In this document: positions 34,700 to 46,870 of the stretch, one piece after another
Layout of the letters: every line of letters starts with the position of its first letter
Position numbering within the stretch: position 1 is the first letter of the stretch
Assembly: GCA_950295325.1 (NCBI GenBank)
Contig: OX485804.1
Location: forward strand, 19,966,001 to 20,030,000
Direction of reading: 5' to 3'
Source: Polytrichum commune
Lineage: Eukaryota; Streptophyta; Polytrichopsida; Polytrichales; Polytrichaceae
Length of the DNA stretch: 64,000 nt
Made by a program: the position numbers and the translations under genes
The notes under the pieces: generated by a model
Database searches by the model: none
The model's input: the letters and a program-made list of their open reading frames with translations, nothing else
What the model was told of the DNA's origin: nothing

Positions 34700-35575
34700 T
34701 ATCTTCTTCTGCTTACAAATCTGTAGAATACAAATCTAGTGATTAGATTACTAGATTACAGATTAGTAATTTATGCTAGATTAGTAATTTATACTAGATT
34801 ACAGATTAGTAATTACAGATTATCTATCTTCTTCTGCTTACAAATCTGTAGATTACAAATCTAGTGATTAGATTTAGATTACTAGATTACAGATTAGTAA
34901 TTTACAGATTACAAATTACTAGATTACTGATTACAGATTTACAGATTACAGATTTACAGATTTAGATAACTTATCTGTTACTGTAACTTATCTGTTACAG
35001 ATTAGTCACTTAATCAGATTACAGATTTAGATTTACTAGATTTAGATTTAATCTATAATCTAAATCTAATCACTACATTTAGATAACTCTAGATACAGAT
35101 TAGTAAATTAGATTACTCTAGATACAGATATCTAAATTAGATAACTCTAGATACAGATATCTAGAGTAATTTGTAATTTGTAATTTGTAATTTGTAGATA
35201 TGTAATTAGTAATCTGTAATCTATAATCTAGATACAGATTTAGATAACTCTAGATACATATAGTTATCTAATTTACAATAAATTACAGATTACAGATTAC
35301 TAATCTATATCTAAGTTATCTAATTTACAGATTAGTAATCTAAATCTAATCTGTAATTTAAATCTATAATCTGTAATCTAAATCTAATCACTAGATTATA
35401 ATCTAAATATAGTAATCTAAATATGTAATCTGATTAAGTGACTAATCTGTAACAGATAAGTTACAGTAACAGATTAAGTTCATCTGTAACTAATCTGTAA
35501 CAAATCTGTAATCTTACAGATTAGGTTCATCTGTAACTAATCTGTAAGGTTCATCTGTAACTAATCTGGTTATTA
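34700..35575. repeat. AT-rich degenerate AGATTA/TAATCT array with foldback character
   Basis: About 860 bp built from variants of AGATTAC, TTAGATT and AATCTGTA. The left half is dominated by AGATTAC-type words and the right half by their complements. A stretch of more than 50 bp at about 34968-35022 is almost exactly the reverse complement of about 35406-35462, so transcripts or single strands could fold strongly. Non-coding. Confidence 0.85.
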
Positions 35576-35585
35576 TAAGGTTATT

Positions 35586-35778
<193 letters not shown>

Positions 35779-36055
35779 TATGATATTTAGTGTCATGGTA
35801 TTTATGTTACTATAGCAATATTTTGGATGATATCACTTTATGAATAAGTAAACAAATGTTATCATGGATGATGGATGAAATCATATCTTCTCATAACTTG
35901 TGATGAAATAGTGTTATGGATGACTGAAATTTGGATGAAAAGTCAATTGATAAAATACAGTTTACAACAAGTAACAACAAATGTTGGGCTCATTAGCGGT
36001 TAGTTTATTCATTTATTGACTCGATGTGATTTTTTGGGGATTTTGGTACAGAATT

Positions 36056-37393
36056 ATGGCAAATATTCCAACTATTGTCACTCCACTAACCACAGAAATT
36101 CGGATGGCTCTTAACATTGAACCGCTTCCCCCAACAATAGTGGACATTGTCCTTTCGGAATGTACCATTGCAACCCATTCACAAGGTAATGTGTTTAACC
36201 ATCTTTGCTAATCTGAGTAGCAAAGATGGTTTTTTCTGCATTTTTTCTTTTACAATACCCTATTCCGTTAATTGTTTGTAATAATCCATGAAATTGAAAA
36301 CTAACAATACCTTATCTTATTTGATTTTTGTAGATGTTCCACCCATCCATTTGGGATTGGCTTCACCATCATCTCTTCTTGAGGCAACGGGAGAGAATAA
36401 TGCAATGGATGATGAAGAACAAACAAATTACATCCCAATGGATGAAAATGAATTTTCCAAAGGTTTACCGCATCTACGGGAAAATGAGCTCCATGTCGAC
36501 GGGGTTGCTCAATTGGATGTACATTGGGCTATTCGAGGAGAAGACGCTTGGAAGAAGTTTCATTGTTTTTGGGTGGAATGCAAAAGAAATTATGTAAGTA
36601 AACAAAAACTAAAAAAACATTTAATTAATGATCATTGTTTTCTTGATGTCGAAGGAGGTGGTAAAGGAGGAAGACCACGAATGCCGGGGCCCACGAGGAC
36701 GCGTTCAACCACGGTCGAGGAGAATCGCATGAATAATCTTCGGGCTTTATCCAATCCGGTTGCCCGGCTAAAACGTCAAGACGCGAAGGCCAAATCTAGA
36801 TGGGCCATCGCCGCCGAACGACAATGGGAGAATATGCTTCGAGATGCAGCTGAGAATCCGTTGCCAGATGAATTACCCCCCCTCGCCATGTTTTTCATCC
36901 GGTCAGTCAAAACTAATTTTGACTTTGCCATGTGGGGTGATGCTCTTTTTGATCCTGCCACATGGACGGCCTTCAAGCGAAGCAAATCCATTCGGAACCG
37001 GATTGTGAGATCAAGATTGCAGTACATGTCTACGCTTGCACCCGCGTTTTCCCGGGAACGATATGAATTAAAGGAATCCGCAAATATTCGTGAACTCGCT
37101 TTTCGTGAGCTCGCGGAATATAACACCGTAGCGCATGTCTATAAAAAATGGAGTTTTTTGGAAATTTTGAGGCATTTCTTGAGCATTATGTTAAATTAAG
37201 AGCCCGTCTTTGCGCTTCTTCTTCGAGCATTCGCGCCCTCAAAACGGAACGGGCCGCGGCATTGGCTCGTGAAACGCAATCCCGAACAAGCGACGACGAC
37301 ATTGACTGGAGAGCGCCAAATCCCGAAAATAGTGACGAAGCTAACTCGATGGACGACGAAGAAGAAGAAGAAGAAGTAACATTAGGAAACTAG
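36056..37393 (+). pseudogene. Two-exon zinc-finger protein gene, one frameshift
   Basis: Exon 1 (36056-36185, beginning MANIPTIVTPLTTE) joins exon 2 from 36334 through a GT-AG intron of 148 bp. The splice restores one frame across a split Asp codon. Exon 2 encodes an acidic stretch, then CFWVEC...HLINDH, a C-x4-C-x(n)-H-x4-H finger likely to bind DNA, a GGKGGRPR basic patch, and a long Arg/Ala-rich region without a known domain. At the A-run 37143-37148 the frame shifts; a second frame continues with a coherent helical, Arg/Glu-rich segment and an acidic tail (DDEEEEEE) to 37393. One missing A would explain the break. The gene converges on the transposase at 38441-40560, and its intron carries the same ATACCTTATC motif, so I infer it is a transposon accessory protein. 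A host transcription factor is the alternative. Confidence 0.6.
36197..36231. repeat. Perfect 14-bp hairpin followed by T-run, in an intron
   Basis: AACCATCTTTGCTA pairs exactly with TAGCAAAGATGGTT around ATCTGAG, followed by a run of T. It lies just inside the donor side of the intron of the zinc-finger gene. It looks like an intrinsic terminator, but that is not expected for a Pol II gene; it could influence splicing or give rise to a small RNA. Confidence 0.8.
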
Positions 37394-37484
37394 GATTTGT
37401 GGTATTTTTGAGCATATATGTATTGTTTTAAAATATAAATAAATATTCTTTTTTTTATTGTTTTCCATATAATTTATAAAATAT

Positions 37485-38290
37485 AACATAACAATACCTT
37501 ATCCATCATTATTATCATTTTGCATTTCTGAAGATAAACATATGAATAAGGTATCGATAATAAATATCGTATGGTTGAGGTTTCTAAGATAGGGTATAGT
37601 CAGCAACTATTCAATTTCTGAGTATACCCTATCCTTGTTTTTCATATTATTTTTAAAATGTAACGTAACGATACCTTATCCATAATTATGATCATTTTGC
37701 ATTTTTAAAGATAAGTATATGGATGAGGTATCGTTATGTTATAAATATCATATGGTTGAGGTTTTTAAAATAGGGTATAGTCAGTAACCATTCAATTTCT
37801 GAGTATACCCTATCATTATTTTTCATATTATCTTTGAAATATAACATAACGATACCTTATCCATAATTATGATCATTTTGCATTTTTGAAGATAAGTATA
37901 TAGATAAGGTATCGTTATGTTATAAATATCATATGGTTGAGGTTTCTAAGATAGGTTATAGTCAGTAACCATTCAATTTCTGAGTATACCCTATCATTGT
38001 TTTTCATATTTTCTTTAAAATGTAATATAACGATACCTTATCTATAATTATGATCATTTTGCACTTTTGAATATAAGTATATGGATAAGGTATCGATCAC
38101 AAATATCATATAGTTAAAGTTTGTAAGATAGGATATAGTCAGAAACTATTCATTTCCTGAGTATACCTTATCCTTTTATTTTACATATTATCTCTAATAT
38201 ACAAAGCTAAGATAGTCTATCCATAATTATCATAATTTAACATTTTAAATATAAGAGGAGGGATAAGGTATTGTATACAAAAACAGTGAT
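37485..38290. repeat. ~180-bp AT-rich tandem array with internal hairpin
   Basis: About 4.5 units start near 37495, 37672, 37853, 38034 and 38212 (periods 177-181). Each carries ATACCTTATCC, ATAAGGTATCG and a hairpin, GATAGGGTATAGTCAG against CTGAGTATACCCTATC (15 of 16 paired). It fills the gap between the 3' ends of the two convergent genes. Related hairpins occur near 44720-44770, 45110-45160 and 61738-61795. Confidence 0.85.
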
Positions 38291-38440
38291 GAATATATGA
38301 AAACTTACAAAATAAAATCAATATAAAATTTTATTATATATGATGATAAATATCTTTACCAATTGTAATAAACATCAAAATCATATATACGATTGTAATA
38401 ATAATCATAAATATCATAAATATAAAACTAATTATTTTTA

Positions 38441-40560
38441 CTAAGGGTTACATGAACGAGGTCTTTTCGAAAGCATTCTTTCATACCACCCTTGTTTTCT
38501 ACGAATTGAATTATCCATACCCCTATCCATATTCGCGAATTGAGTGTCCGGATAAAGAGTGCCTTGGAAATCCGCGAGAAACAACTCCGACATTCGATTC
38601 AACAACACACGAAATTCGGAAGTAGCATGCTCGGCCATTCGTAGTCCGTACCCTTCAATCAATCTTTGAAATTTCTTATAATCCTTTGCGTGCTCTTTTA
38701 AAACTCTTGCATGAAGAACATCTTCATCCACTTCAATCACGTCATTCTTTTGTAAAGATTCCACACCAATCTCCAAATCATCTAGATTAGGTGTTGTATC
38801 GTGATTCGTGTCGGTTGAATCAATGATGATATCTTTATCCAATTTATCTTCGTCACAAAATCCTCTCTCCGCCTTAAAGAGGTCTCTTTCCAATTCGTAA
38901 GCTATTTGTTGTGTTCCGCGAACATCTATCGTTGATACAATCCGAGCTCTCCGATAGTCTTTTGCCGTAACAAATACAAAATTTGCATTTGCCTTTGCTC
39001 GCTCAATGAAATCATTTTCGGTTTTTTTCCATATAATGTCCATATACATCACGAGATTCCTCGTCCAATCTCATTTTCGCCAAAGCATTTGTTTTCCAAC
39101 ACTCCAAAACATGCCATTGACACAAATATATGGGAACGTCCTCTCCAAATACACGTCTACACGCAAAATAAATGAATAAACATATAAGGATAACAAAATG
39201 GGGATAGACTATATGTAAAAAAAAATGTTTGGATAACATATTCGGATAGACTATATTTTCAGACAAAAATAATTTTGATTTTGATTTTGATTATGTAAGT
39301 TGTAAAAAAATAAATTAGTAAATTGTGATAGAATATATTGATATGAAAGTAAAAGAATATGATATACCCACCTCAAAGCGTTGTGTTCGGCTTCATCATT
39401 ATCAACAATGAAAACATTAGGACGCCATTCCGAATGCGCCGCTCGTAATTTATCCGCCAAAGGCTTTAAAAGACAATGAGACTCTCGGAATCTTGCTTAT
39501 TTGTTATAATACACGCACCGGGAAACCCATTGCGGCAAGCATCGAACACCATAAGTGTATAGAGAAAATAATTGCAAGCCCTAGTTCCAAATGTAGCATC
39601 CATAGATATAGCGGATTTGTCACCATACTCTATCATGACATTAAATACGGCACACAAATGCCATATTTTTGCCATCTATACAATTTGACTCTTGCAATAT
39701 AAACACATCATCTTTATTTTCCGTAATCCATCAATCAACGTTTTTTGCCTCGTTAGTGTGTCGTTTCCACTTACCTCGTAAAAATGTACGCTCAATGTTT
39801 CGGATGTTCTTCAAAAGAAGAGTATCATCTTTACGCACTGAATAACTCATCCGTGATCGATCCGCAAACACTTAATGATATTCATCATAAATTTGACGAG
39901 CGTTAAGGCCACTCTTCAACCTATTGTCAATATACGTCTTCAATGAATCCGACCATCGTGTAACAAGAGCGGAAGGACGTGCCGACGAATCCGGATCGTA
40001 CACACCATGCGCCGGTGTTCCATCAATTCGGGTATGTTCTTCATGGAAATAGGCTATCTCTACCATATCCGCGGGTTTAGCCAAAATCTTAATAGAATAT
40101 CGTGCAAGACATCCCCGTTTATGATTTTGTCTCAACTCCTTCTTGTTTCTATAGTCTTCAGGGCCATATGAACAATGATATCTGAAATAACATATATAAA
40201 TGTTAATATATAGCAATATTATAAAAAAATACATATATCTGACTATACCTTATCCAAATACATATCCAAGTTAGGTATCTTACGTGATATGTCCAAGACT
40301 TGTTGTGGATCGAACTTGCTTTTGGAGGTGTGCAGGAACCTTCCGAATCTTGTGAATTCTCCAAGAAATTTTCATGCCTCCTTCACCAATTTTTTTTCAT
40401 TTTTAGAAATCATCTAAACGATCTAATGGAATGCAAGCTATCCTACAAGGTCGCATTCCGCGAGTAGATTTTGCCCATTGCAAATGGCGGTGGTTGAAAG
40501 TTCCCACATAGGGCGATTGGATGACCATAGAGTTAGCCATAATTTCGACGATAACCTATC
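38441..40560 (-). pseudogene. MULE-type transposase, interrupted by frameshifts and stops
   Basis: On the minus strand an N-terminal region (a DNA-binding-like part with YHCSYG...RGCLA Cys/His spacing at about 40080-40180, then HEEHTRIDGTPAHG) leads into a catalytic core. MDATFGTR holds the first acidic residue (about 39600), IVDNDEAE the second (about 39400), and CQWH the C2H signature typical of Mutator-like transposases (about 39120). An intron with plausible borders (about 39168-39370) restores the frame around NALR/RVFGED. A 203-codon C-terminal stretch (38441-39052) has no SWIM finger that I can see. In-frame stops at about 39869 and 39737, a frame change near 39670 and further shifts near 39470 and 39040 make it non-functional. 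An N-terminal exon may start at about 40542 (MANSMVIQSPYV) but also has a stop. It converges on the zinc-finger gene. Confidence 0.78.
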
Positions 40561-41667
40561 CTTAACAAATCACACATGTTATCCACAGATTCTATAAATT
40601 ACAATACCTTATCTAATGAGTTATCCATATTCAAACTTAACAAAAATAACTTCAAATAGATAAAAAATTTATATATATACTGAATATATATTAAATATTT
40701 AGCTGATATGCAATTTATCTTTAACAAAATACAAATAGTCTTTCAATTCAATATCGATATAACTAAATTTTTTTTTAAATATACCTCATCCAATGACATC
40801 ATATCCCAATACAAAAGCAAAATATAGAGAGAAAACATACCTTGGAAGTGGTACAAGAGAAAAAAACCTTGAAAACCCTAAAATGAAGTTTATATAGTAG
40901 ACATATTGGATGAATGAGAAAACGATTGGCAAATGAAATGTAGAAACATAATCTTCATTACTTTGAACCCTAAATCCTATATCTATGCACCATGCATATA
41001 AATTATATTATGAGATGACATCACATGATATTAATTATACGGAGTTAAACGTACCATGTTTATCATTCTACAAACCTATGATAAAACCTTTAAATAATAC
41101 AATATCATCGTAAATTAATGAAAATCTTAATTTTTTAAATATATAAATATATAATTTTTTAATAGCAATTCATAAATATTATATATATTCTATATGATAT
41201 AAGATATACATGATAATGAACACAAGATAAACTATCTTGCAAAGTTATATCATCTTCTACTAGATCATTTATCTAAGTTTTGATCGGATATACATAATGA
41301 GTTATAAGATAGGGAATCCACAATAAATAACTTTAGAATATAATATTGTTTTATGAAATATAATGTTCGCAAATCATGTATCTATTGTTAGTCCAATATG
41401 GTGGTTCATCAAATGGTCATGTAGGTCCTTCAAATTTTAAGTTTGACCCAACTTAAACCCAAACCTAAACCCTAGACCATAAAAAACATTAAGGTTATAC
41501 GTTGGAAAAAAACATAAATCCCAAATTAGTAAGGTTCCAAAATGATAATAATTATAATATAATGCTTAAAGTTGAACATTAGTATATCATTATATAATTA
41601 AATATCATGTAGTTGTTTAAAGTTTAATTGTTGTTTTTCCTCCTTGTTTGGAAAACTATTTTTTATC
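40561..41667. other. AT-rich flank of the MULE-type unit
   Basis: No gene. ATACCTTATC-type words recur (about 40608, 40790), as in the 180-bp array. The segment 41215-41340 (ACAAGATAAACTATC to TAAGATAGGGAA) has a direct homologue at about 44170-44275 on the other side of the Harbinger-like element. Confidence 0.45.
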
Positions 41668-41670
41668 TAA

Positions 41671-43068
41671 GGGCCGGTTCGGACAGGTTCCAAGTCCTAA
41701 GTCCCAAAGTCACATGAGATGTGTAGATAGGATTTTAGATTGGGTTCCAATTAAGAAAACCGCACAGGGTTCTGTGTTACATCTAGAGATCACCATGAAG
41801 TTAATTGATAGATCACAAGGGAATCAAGGTGAATTTAGTACAACAAACTCCAAGGTCAAGGCACCTTGGTTGGATCTATAGTCTCTTCAATTAAATATCC
41901 AGGGACCATAGGCCATACCACAGGTTAGGAGATAGGTCAAACACACATGACACTCTTACCTTTATGCAAATAGATTAATGAATTAAACTCAATATCACAA
42001 ACATGAATTGCTTCTTTAGTCCTTTTAGACTTAACGCCATCAAATTGAATTGAGTGTATTAAAATTAATTATTACATTTTGCAAAAGTCTAGTTACAGGG
42101 AACCGAGCTAAGCGAACTGGCCTAAGCCTAGAGTCTAATCCCTAGGACCATAGTCTAGTTAGGCATAACCATAGTCTCAAGTAACCTCTCTTACCATAGT
42201 GGGCCATAGTCTTAGTAAGAAGTAACCAAATAACCAGTTCCAAGTCAATTTCATGTTCTCGAATGAGGTGCTAGCCACTCCTCCTTATATGCTTGCCCTT
42301 GAGCCTTCCCCCAAACGATATGGGATAAGGTGCACTCGCCTCGTCCTCTCCATGACTCACCTTTCTCACTTCGACGCTCCACCTCCTCTGCCTCTTCACA
42401 TTCTCGAGAGATGATGGCCACGGCGAATGATTTTTAGAATATCTACTTACTCACGGGAGAATTAATCCTGATTAGAATCTCTCAAACAAGAATTGCTCTG
42501 ATTCTCGTGGTAAGATTAAATCCAATTCGATCCACATTAATGCTTCATGTCTGGTAGGTTCATTTCATATTTTCCTAGACTACCACTCTTCTCCGCCCAA
42601 CAACCACGGTGTGATTGCTACACGCTTGTCAACAACGTGAGGGTCGGCTTCCTCCAAGAAATCTTCTTCACATAAATAAGTTTTCATACACTAAAACATG
42701 AGATTGAGCAATCAAAAGAAGAATTATTCGGGGGGGGGGAGTAGCCGAACTCCAGCCCTCACACAAGTTAATCGAAAGGTAAGGACTCATAACACTCTTC
42801 AATTACACTTGGAGGAAGAGATCAGAAACGTTGGGCTTCACACCAACGTACGGCTTGGGACTTGTGTTGCGAGTTGGGTCAAGCCAAAAACTAGACCCAA
42901 CTCTCCATCCAAATCTCGTGAATATATTTACATGAAATAATCAAGATTTGACTACAATGATATTCAACCATATTTAAGACAACACTTAAGGCTCACAAGT
43001 TGGGAGTTTGCATCCGTGTTGGGGTTTGCTAATATAAATGGGACTTGGGACCATATGTGAAACGGCCC
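41671..43068. mobile_element. PIF/Harbinger-like non-autonomous element with TAA duplication
   Basis: The left end GGGCCGGTTCGGACAGGTTC is mirrored on the right by GTGAAACGGCCC, and inside this by GGACTTGGGACC matching the left-hand GGTTCCAAGTCC. TAA lies outside both ends (41668-41670 and 43069-43071). No transposase is visible in 1.4 kb; the short frames inside (for example 41648-41881) cross the border or lack known motifs. A poly-G run lies at about 42731-42739. The internal GAGTTGGGTC-type segments resemble sequence near 6770-6800. Confidence 0.75.
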
Positions 43069-43071
43069 TAA

Positions 43072-44420
43072 CGTAGATGGCTTGGTTTTCCAACAAGCAT
43101 GTGTATTTTAGGATATGAAACACACAATTAGTACGAGATGGTTAGCAAATCTAAATCGAGGTTGAAGTCTATCTTCTCGTGATTCTTTGGAGCTCATATG
43201 AATATCTTGTTCAACTTCAAAGTGAAGATTATTGTTCTCCTTAAATGGTCAAATATAGTCATCCTCCCCACCAATTTGTTGAGTATTGACACAAGAAAGG
43301 ATAACATTATTTATTAAAGCACATAGTCACGATCCTTTTTAAAGACAAGTCTTTTTGGAGTCCATTTTTTCATCCATGCCCAACCACATACCACTCAAAT
43401 ATAGGTGTCCAAATTATTGTCATGTTGGAATTAGACACATATACTTTAGAGGTTTTTGTGTGTTGTCATCATCATAATCATCTCGTTCATAAATTGTGAT
43501 ATTTTGTGAATGTGAATTGTTGATGTGAACGATGCTTGATCATGTTGTTCTCTATTTCAATTTCTAAGGTTACAACATGAATATGTTAATTATGTCTCCC
43601 AAATGCAGTTGACAATGAAACATATTTTGTGTTGGAGTGTCCCTGCTACAACTCCATTAGAGATAGATTAATTTTCCTATTTCATAATGTTAGACTAAGT
43701 TGTCTCAAATGTCAATTCCAATCAGACCATTGAATTGATACAACATGGTGCCTCTTCCATGATACATTATTAGATCTAACAAATGCCGCTACACTTCATT
43801 ATTCTAGGAAATTAGTTTTTTTGACACCATCTTGATGTACACCTAATGCCATAAGCCATTCGCTTCTTGGATTTTAAAAACAACATCATTTCATTTTCAC
43901 AAAGGTTATTTATATAAACAAAAATATACTCTTGGGATGATTAGTTTGTGGGGTACCTATTGCAACTTGATCCATTACTGGCACTAATGTACATTGGTCT
44001 TAATTGTTTAATTTTTCTGCTAGCCCACCTCTCCTATGGTATAAAACACGCGACCAGTTCAAGGTTGCTAGCAAATCCAAATCAAGCCTATAACGACTTT
44101 CTTCGTAAAGTTTGAAGCACACACAAATATAATATTTATGATTACAGGTGCAAATTCTTGTGCTCATCAATTGCTCAAGATAAACTATAGTCTAGAAATA
44201 AATAACCTTGTACTATATTATTTAAGTAAATTTTAATTGGATATGTTTGATGGGTTGTAAGATAGGGAATATATAATAAATGAATAAAAAATCATATAAA
44301 AATTACCAAAATATGATTATTGTGGGTCAATTTGTAATATATTTATCATTAATCTATTTGTGGTGGTCGCAAAATATTTTAAAAAATAAGTTACACAATA
44401 TATAAAATTAATCATAAAGA
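43072..44420. other. AT-rich intergenic sequence
   Basis: No gene recognised. A ~26-bp block GTCTCCCAAATGCAGTTG followed by (A/T)CAATGAA at about 43591 also occurs at about 61915, next to the resistance gene. Confidence 0.4.
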
Positions 44421-45207
44421 TACAAATTACAAGATAAGGTATCTAAAGATATTCAAAAATACATTGCATGATCTATTATAACTAAAAGGAGTTGAGATGA
44501 TGATTTTTGTAATAAAATTAAGATAAGGTATAAAATACAAAAATCATAAATGAATGTAATGTTCATAAAACGACCAAAGTGAAATGATGAAGATGAAGTA
44601 TATAATATATCCCAAAAAATGATATATATAAAGATAAATCTTATCTTTAAGATAATATAATATAATGTGCAAATAAATGTTATTTTAATTGGAATTAGAC
44701 TTGTGGGATAACATTATAGATGGGGTATACTCAGAAAATCCTAAGTTCTGACTATAGTCTATCCGATGTACTGTAATGCTTTATCATCATCACATATGAT
44801 ATTATCTCTAAATATACAAATTACAAGATAAGGTATCTAAAGAAATCCAAAAATGTATTGCATCATCTATTATATCTAAAAGGAGTTGAGATGATGATTT
44901 TTGTAATAAATTTAAGATGAGGTATAAAATACAAAAATCATAAATGAGTGTAATGTTCATAAAACGACCAATGTGAAATGATGAAGATAAAGTATATAAT
45001 ATATCCCAAAAAATGATAAATATAAAGATAAATATGATCTTTAAGATAATATAATATAATATGCAAATAAATGTTATTTTAATTGGAATTAGACTTGTGG
45101 GATAACATTATAGATGGGGTATACTCAGAAAATCCTAAATTCTGACTATAGTCTATCCGATGTACTGTAATGCTTTATCATCATCACATATGATATTATC
45201 TCTAAAA
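44421..45207. repeat. 394-bp tandem duplication
   Basis: The block from TACAAATTACAAGATAAGG at 44421 repeats from 44815 with few changes through GATATTATCTCTAAA. Each copy includes GATAAGGTATCTAAAG and the hairpin GGGGTATACTCAGAA...TTCTGACTATAGTC. The part from TTGGAATTAGACTTGTGGGA through the hairpin is also present inverted at about 61735-61830. Confidence 0.9.
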
Positions 45208-45399
45208 TAATATGATGTATATTATATCTCTTCAAATAAATTATATTATATTTATCTCAACATATATATACTTAGATAATAGAGAAATGACAATAGTTAT
45301 TATTTTGAACTGATTTTTATAGTTAACCAATTTATCATAAAATGATATGTCTTAGTTTTGAATTTTGCAAATGTGTAAGCAATTACACCCGTGCAAAAT

Positions 45400-45890
45400 A
45401 AAAGAGTTGTGAAAGAAATTTAAAAAATGACTATGACAACACGTCATAACCACTTACCAAATATTGCACACATTGACAACTTGCAATATTTATCAATATA
45501 ACCACGTGGAATCCAAGCCACATCATGGCCTTGGTGACAACTCATGAGGGGTTATAGAAAATAGGATTAGAGCATCCAAAGCCACATCATGGCCTTGGTG
45601 ACAATTCATGAGGGGTTAGAAATTAGGCTTAGAGCATCCAAAGCCACATCATGGCCCTTTGCTAACTAATTGATATTTACAAAATAGCTAGTAGTTCATA
45701 ATAGCTATGAGAGAACAAGGGGGTCTTACGTGCCAACTCATAGGTGTTTCACTAAAGTAAGCTCCATCCAAGCTTCTTGATGGATTCATCCAATTTTTGT
45801 TACCGGATGATTTTACTTGAGTGCCACGAATCCCCGGCCTCATACAAGGAAGTTATGATGGTCTGAAGCTATTGGGGGCTTCTAGGCCAA
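45400..45890 (-). repeat. Dispersed repeat segment, inverted copy of 61178-61515
   Basis: Landmarks match 61178-61515 in reverse complement and in reverse order: ATGACAACAC, the AGCCACATCATGGCC unit (present three times here), the GTTTCACTAAAGTAAGCTCC block, and CTTGAGTGCCACGAATCCCC. The ~60-bp AGAGCATCCAAAGCCACATC unit is tandemly repeated at about 45510-45655. Confidence 0.75.
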
Positions 45891-46135
45891 GCGGCTAAGG
45901 GAAAATGTCTACTTGGCCCCAACTCTTGGTAGAGAGACAAGAGGTTTCTTGACGGTGGGGTAGGGGCCCCGCGTAGAGTCCTAGAGGCTTATATGGGTGA
46001 GGTGGTGTGGACTCACCCACCCGAGGCCGAACGGCACGGCCTCCATGGGCATTGGCCCAATGTGAGGCCATAGTTGCCTAGTACGCTTCGGGTTGTTGTA
46101 GTGTTGCTCCAGCAATGCGATGATCAACATAAGAT

Positions 46136-46159
46136 TGGACTTCCATGGATGGAAGTCCA
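46136..46159. repeat. Perfect palindrome, 11-bp arms
   Basis: TGGACTTCCAT, then GG, then ATGGAAGTCCA. It lies between the dispersed segment at 45.8 kb and palindrome cluster 2, mirroring the hairpin cluster at 33.7-33.9 kb beside palindrome cluster 1. Confidence 0.85.
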
Positions 46160-46524
46160 CATCTAGAAATGGGTTACCAATTAAGGGGTGAGTCCCAAAA
46201 GCAAAGTAGGAGGGTTGGTTCCCTCTTATGAACTATAAGGTCCGGGGTAGGAGGAGCTAACCATTAGCATGGCGGTATGCAAAGGGTTAGCGGTACGTAA
46301 CCTTTGCTAGAATTGAAAATTGGCAAGATGGTCAAGGGGGCTAGCAAGGGTTGCGACAGAACCTGTGTGATAGATCTTCATCTGAGACAAACTGTAAATT
46401 TTCACGGAATTCATATAAATGAAATGAGTTTTGCATTGAATTGCACACACTTTGCATCGTCTCGCATTTCTTATTTTGTGTATGTTCATGCGGGTTCGCT
46501 TTGTTGTGCAATTCTGCCTCGTTC

Positions 46525-46724
46525 ACGAACAGACGTTCGTAAAGGATGTGACCCCGCGTCCATCTCCTTCGCAAACTTCCGTTCGTAAATGTACTATAAG
46601 GATCATTCACGAATGACCATTTGTGAATGATGCGCATGGTCACTGCTGGCCTTTTTTCACGAACGGGCGTTCGTGAATTATGTACCTCGCTACTTCTGGC
46701 CTTCATTCACGAACGAGCGTTAAA
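46525..46724. repeat. Palindrome cluster 2 (ACGAACG-NN-CGTTCGT), five copies
   Basis: Copies lie at 46525-46540, 46571-46586 (left arm decayed), 46609-46624 (ACGAATG/CATTTGT), 46659-46674 (perfect; arms extend to TTCACGAACG and CGTTCGTGAA) and 46709-46724 (right arm decayed). Spacing is 38-50 bp. Centres are GA, TC, AC, GG and AG. The compensating G-to-T and C-to-A changes in the third copy keep pairing partly intact. Short frames overlapping the cluster on both strands are unlikely to be genes. Confidence 0.85.
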
Positions 46725-46870
46725 AAATGTGCCCTTGTACTCTTGTTCTCGCCCTTCGTCTTTTTCCACAATTCATCGTCATCATGTATGATGCAAAATT
46801 CTTTATTGGATCATAGCATTAAACTAGTCGAATTGTTAATTACAGGACCCCCCAGAGATAGGTCGCAACA

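Noticed and set aside
36197-36231. Bacterial-type intrinsic terminator
   Set aside because: The context is a plant intron, so the resemblance is structural only.
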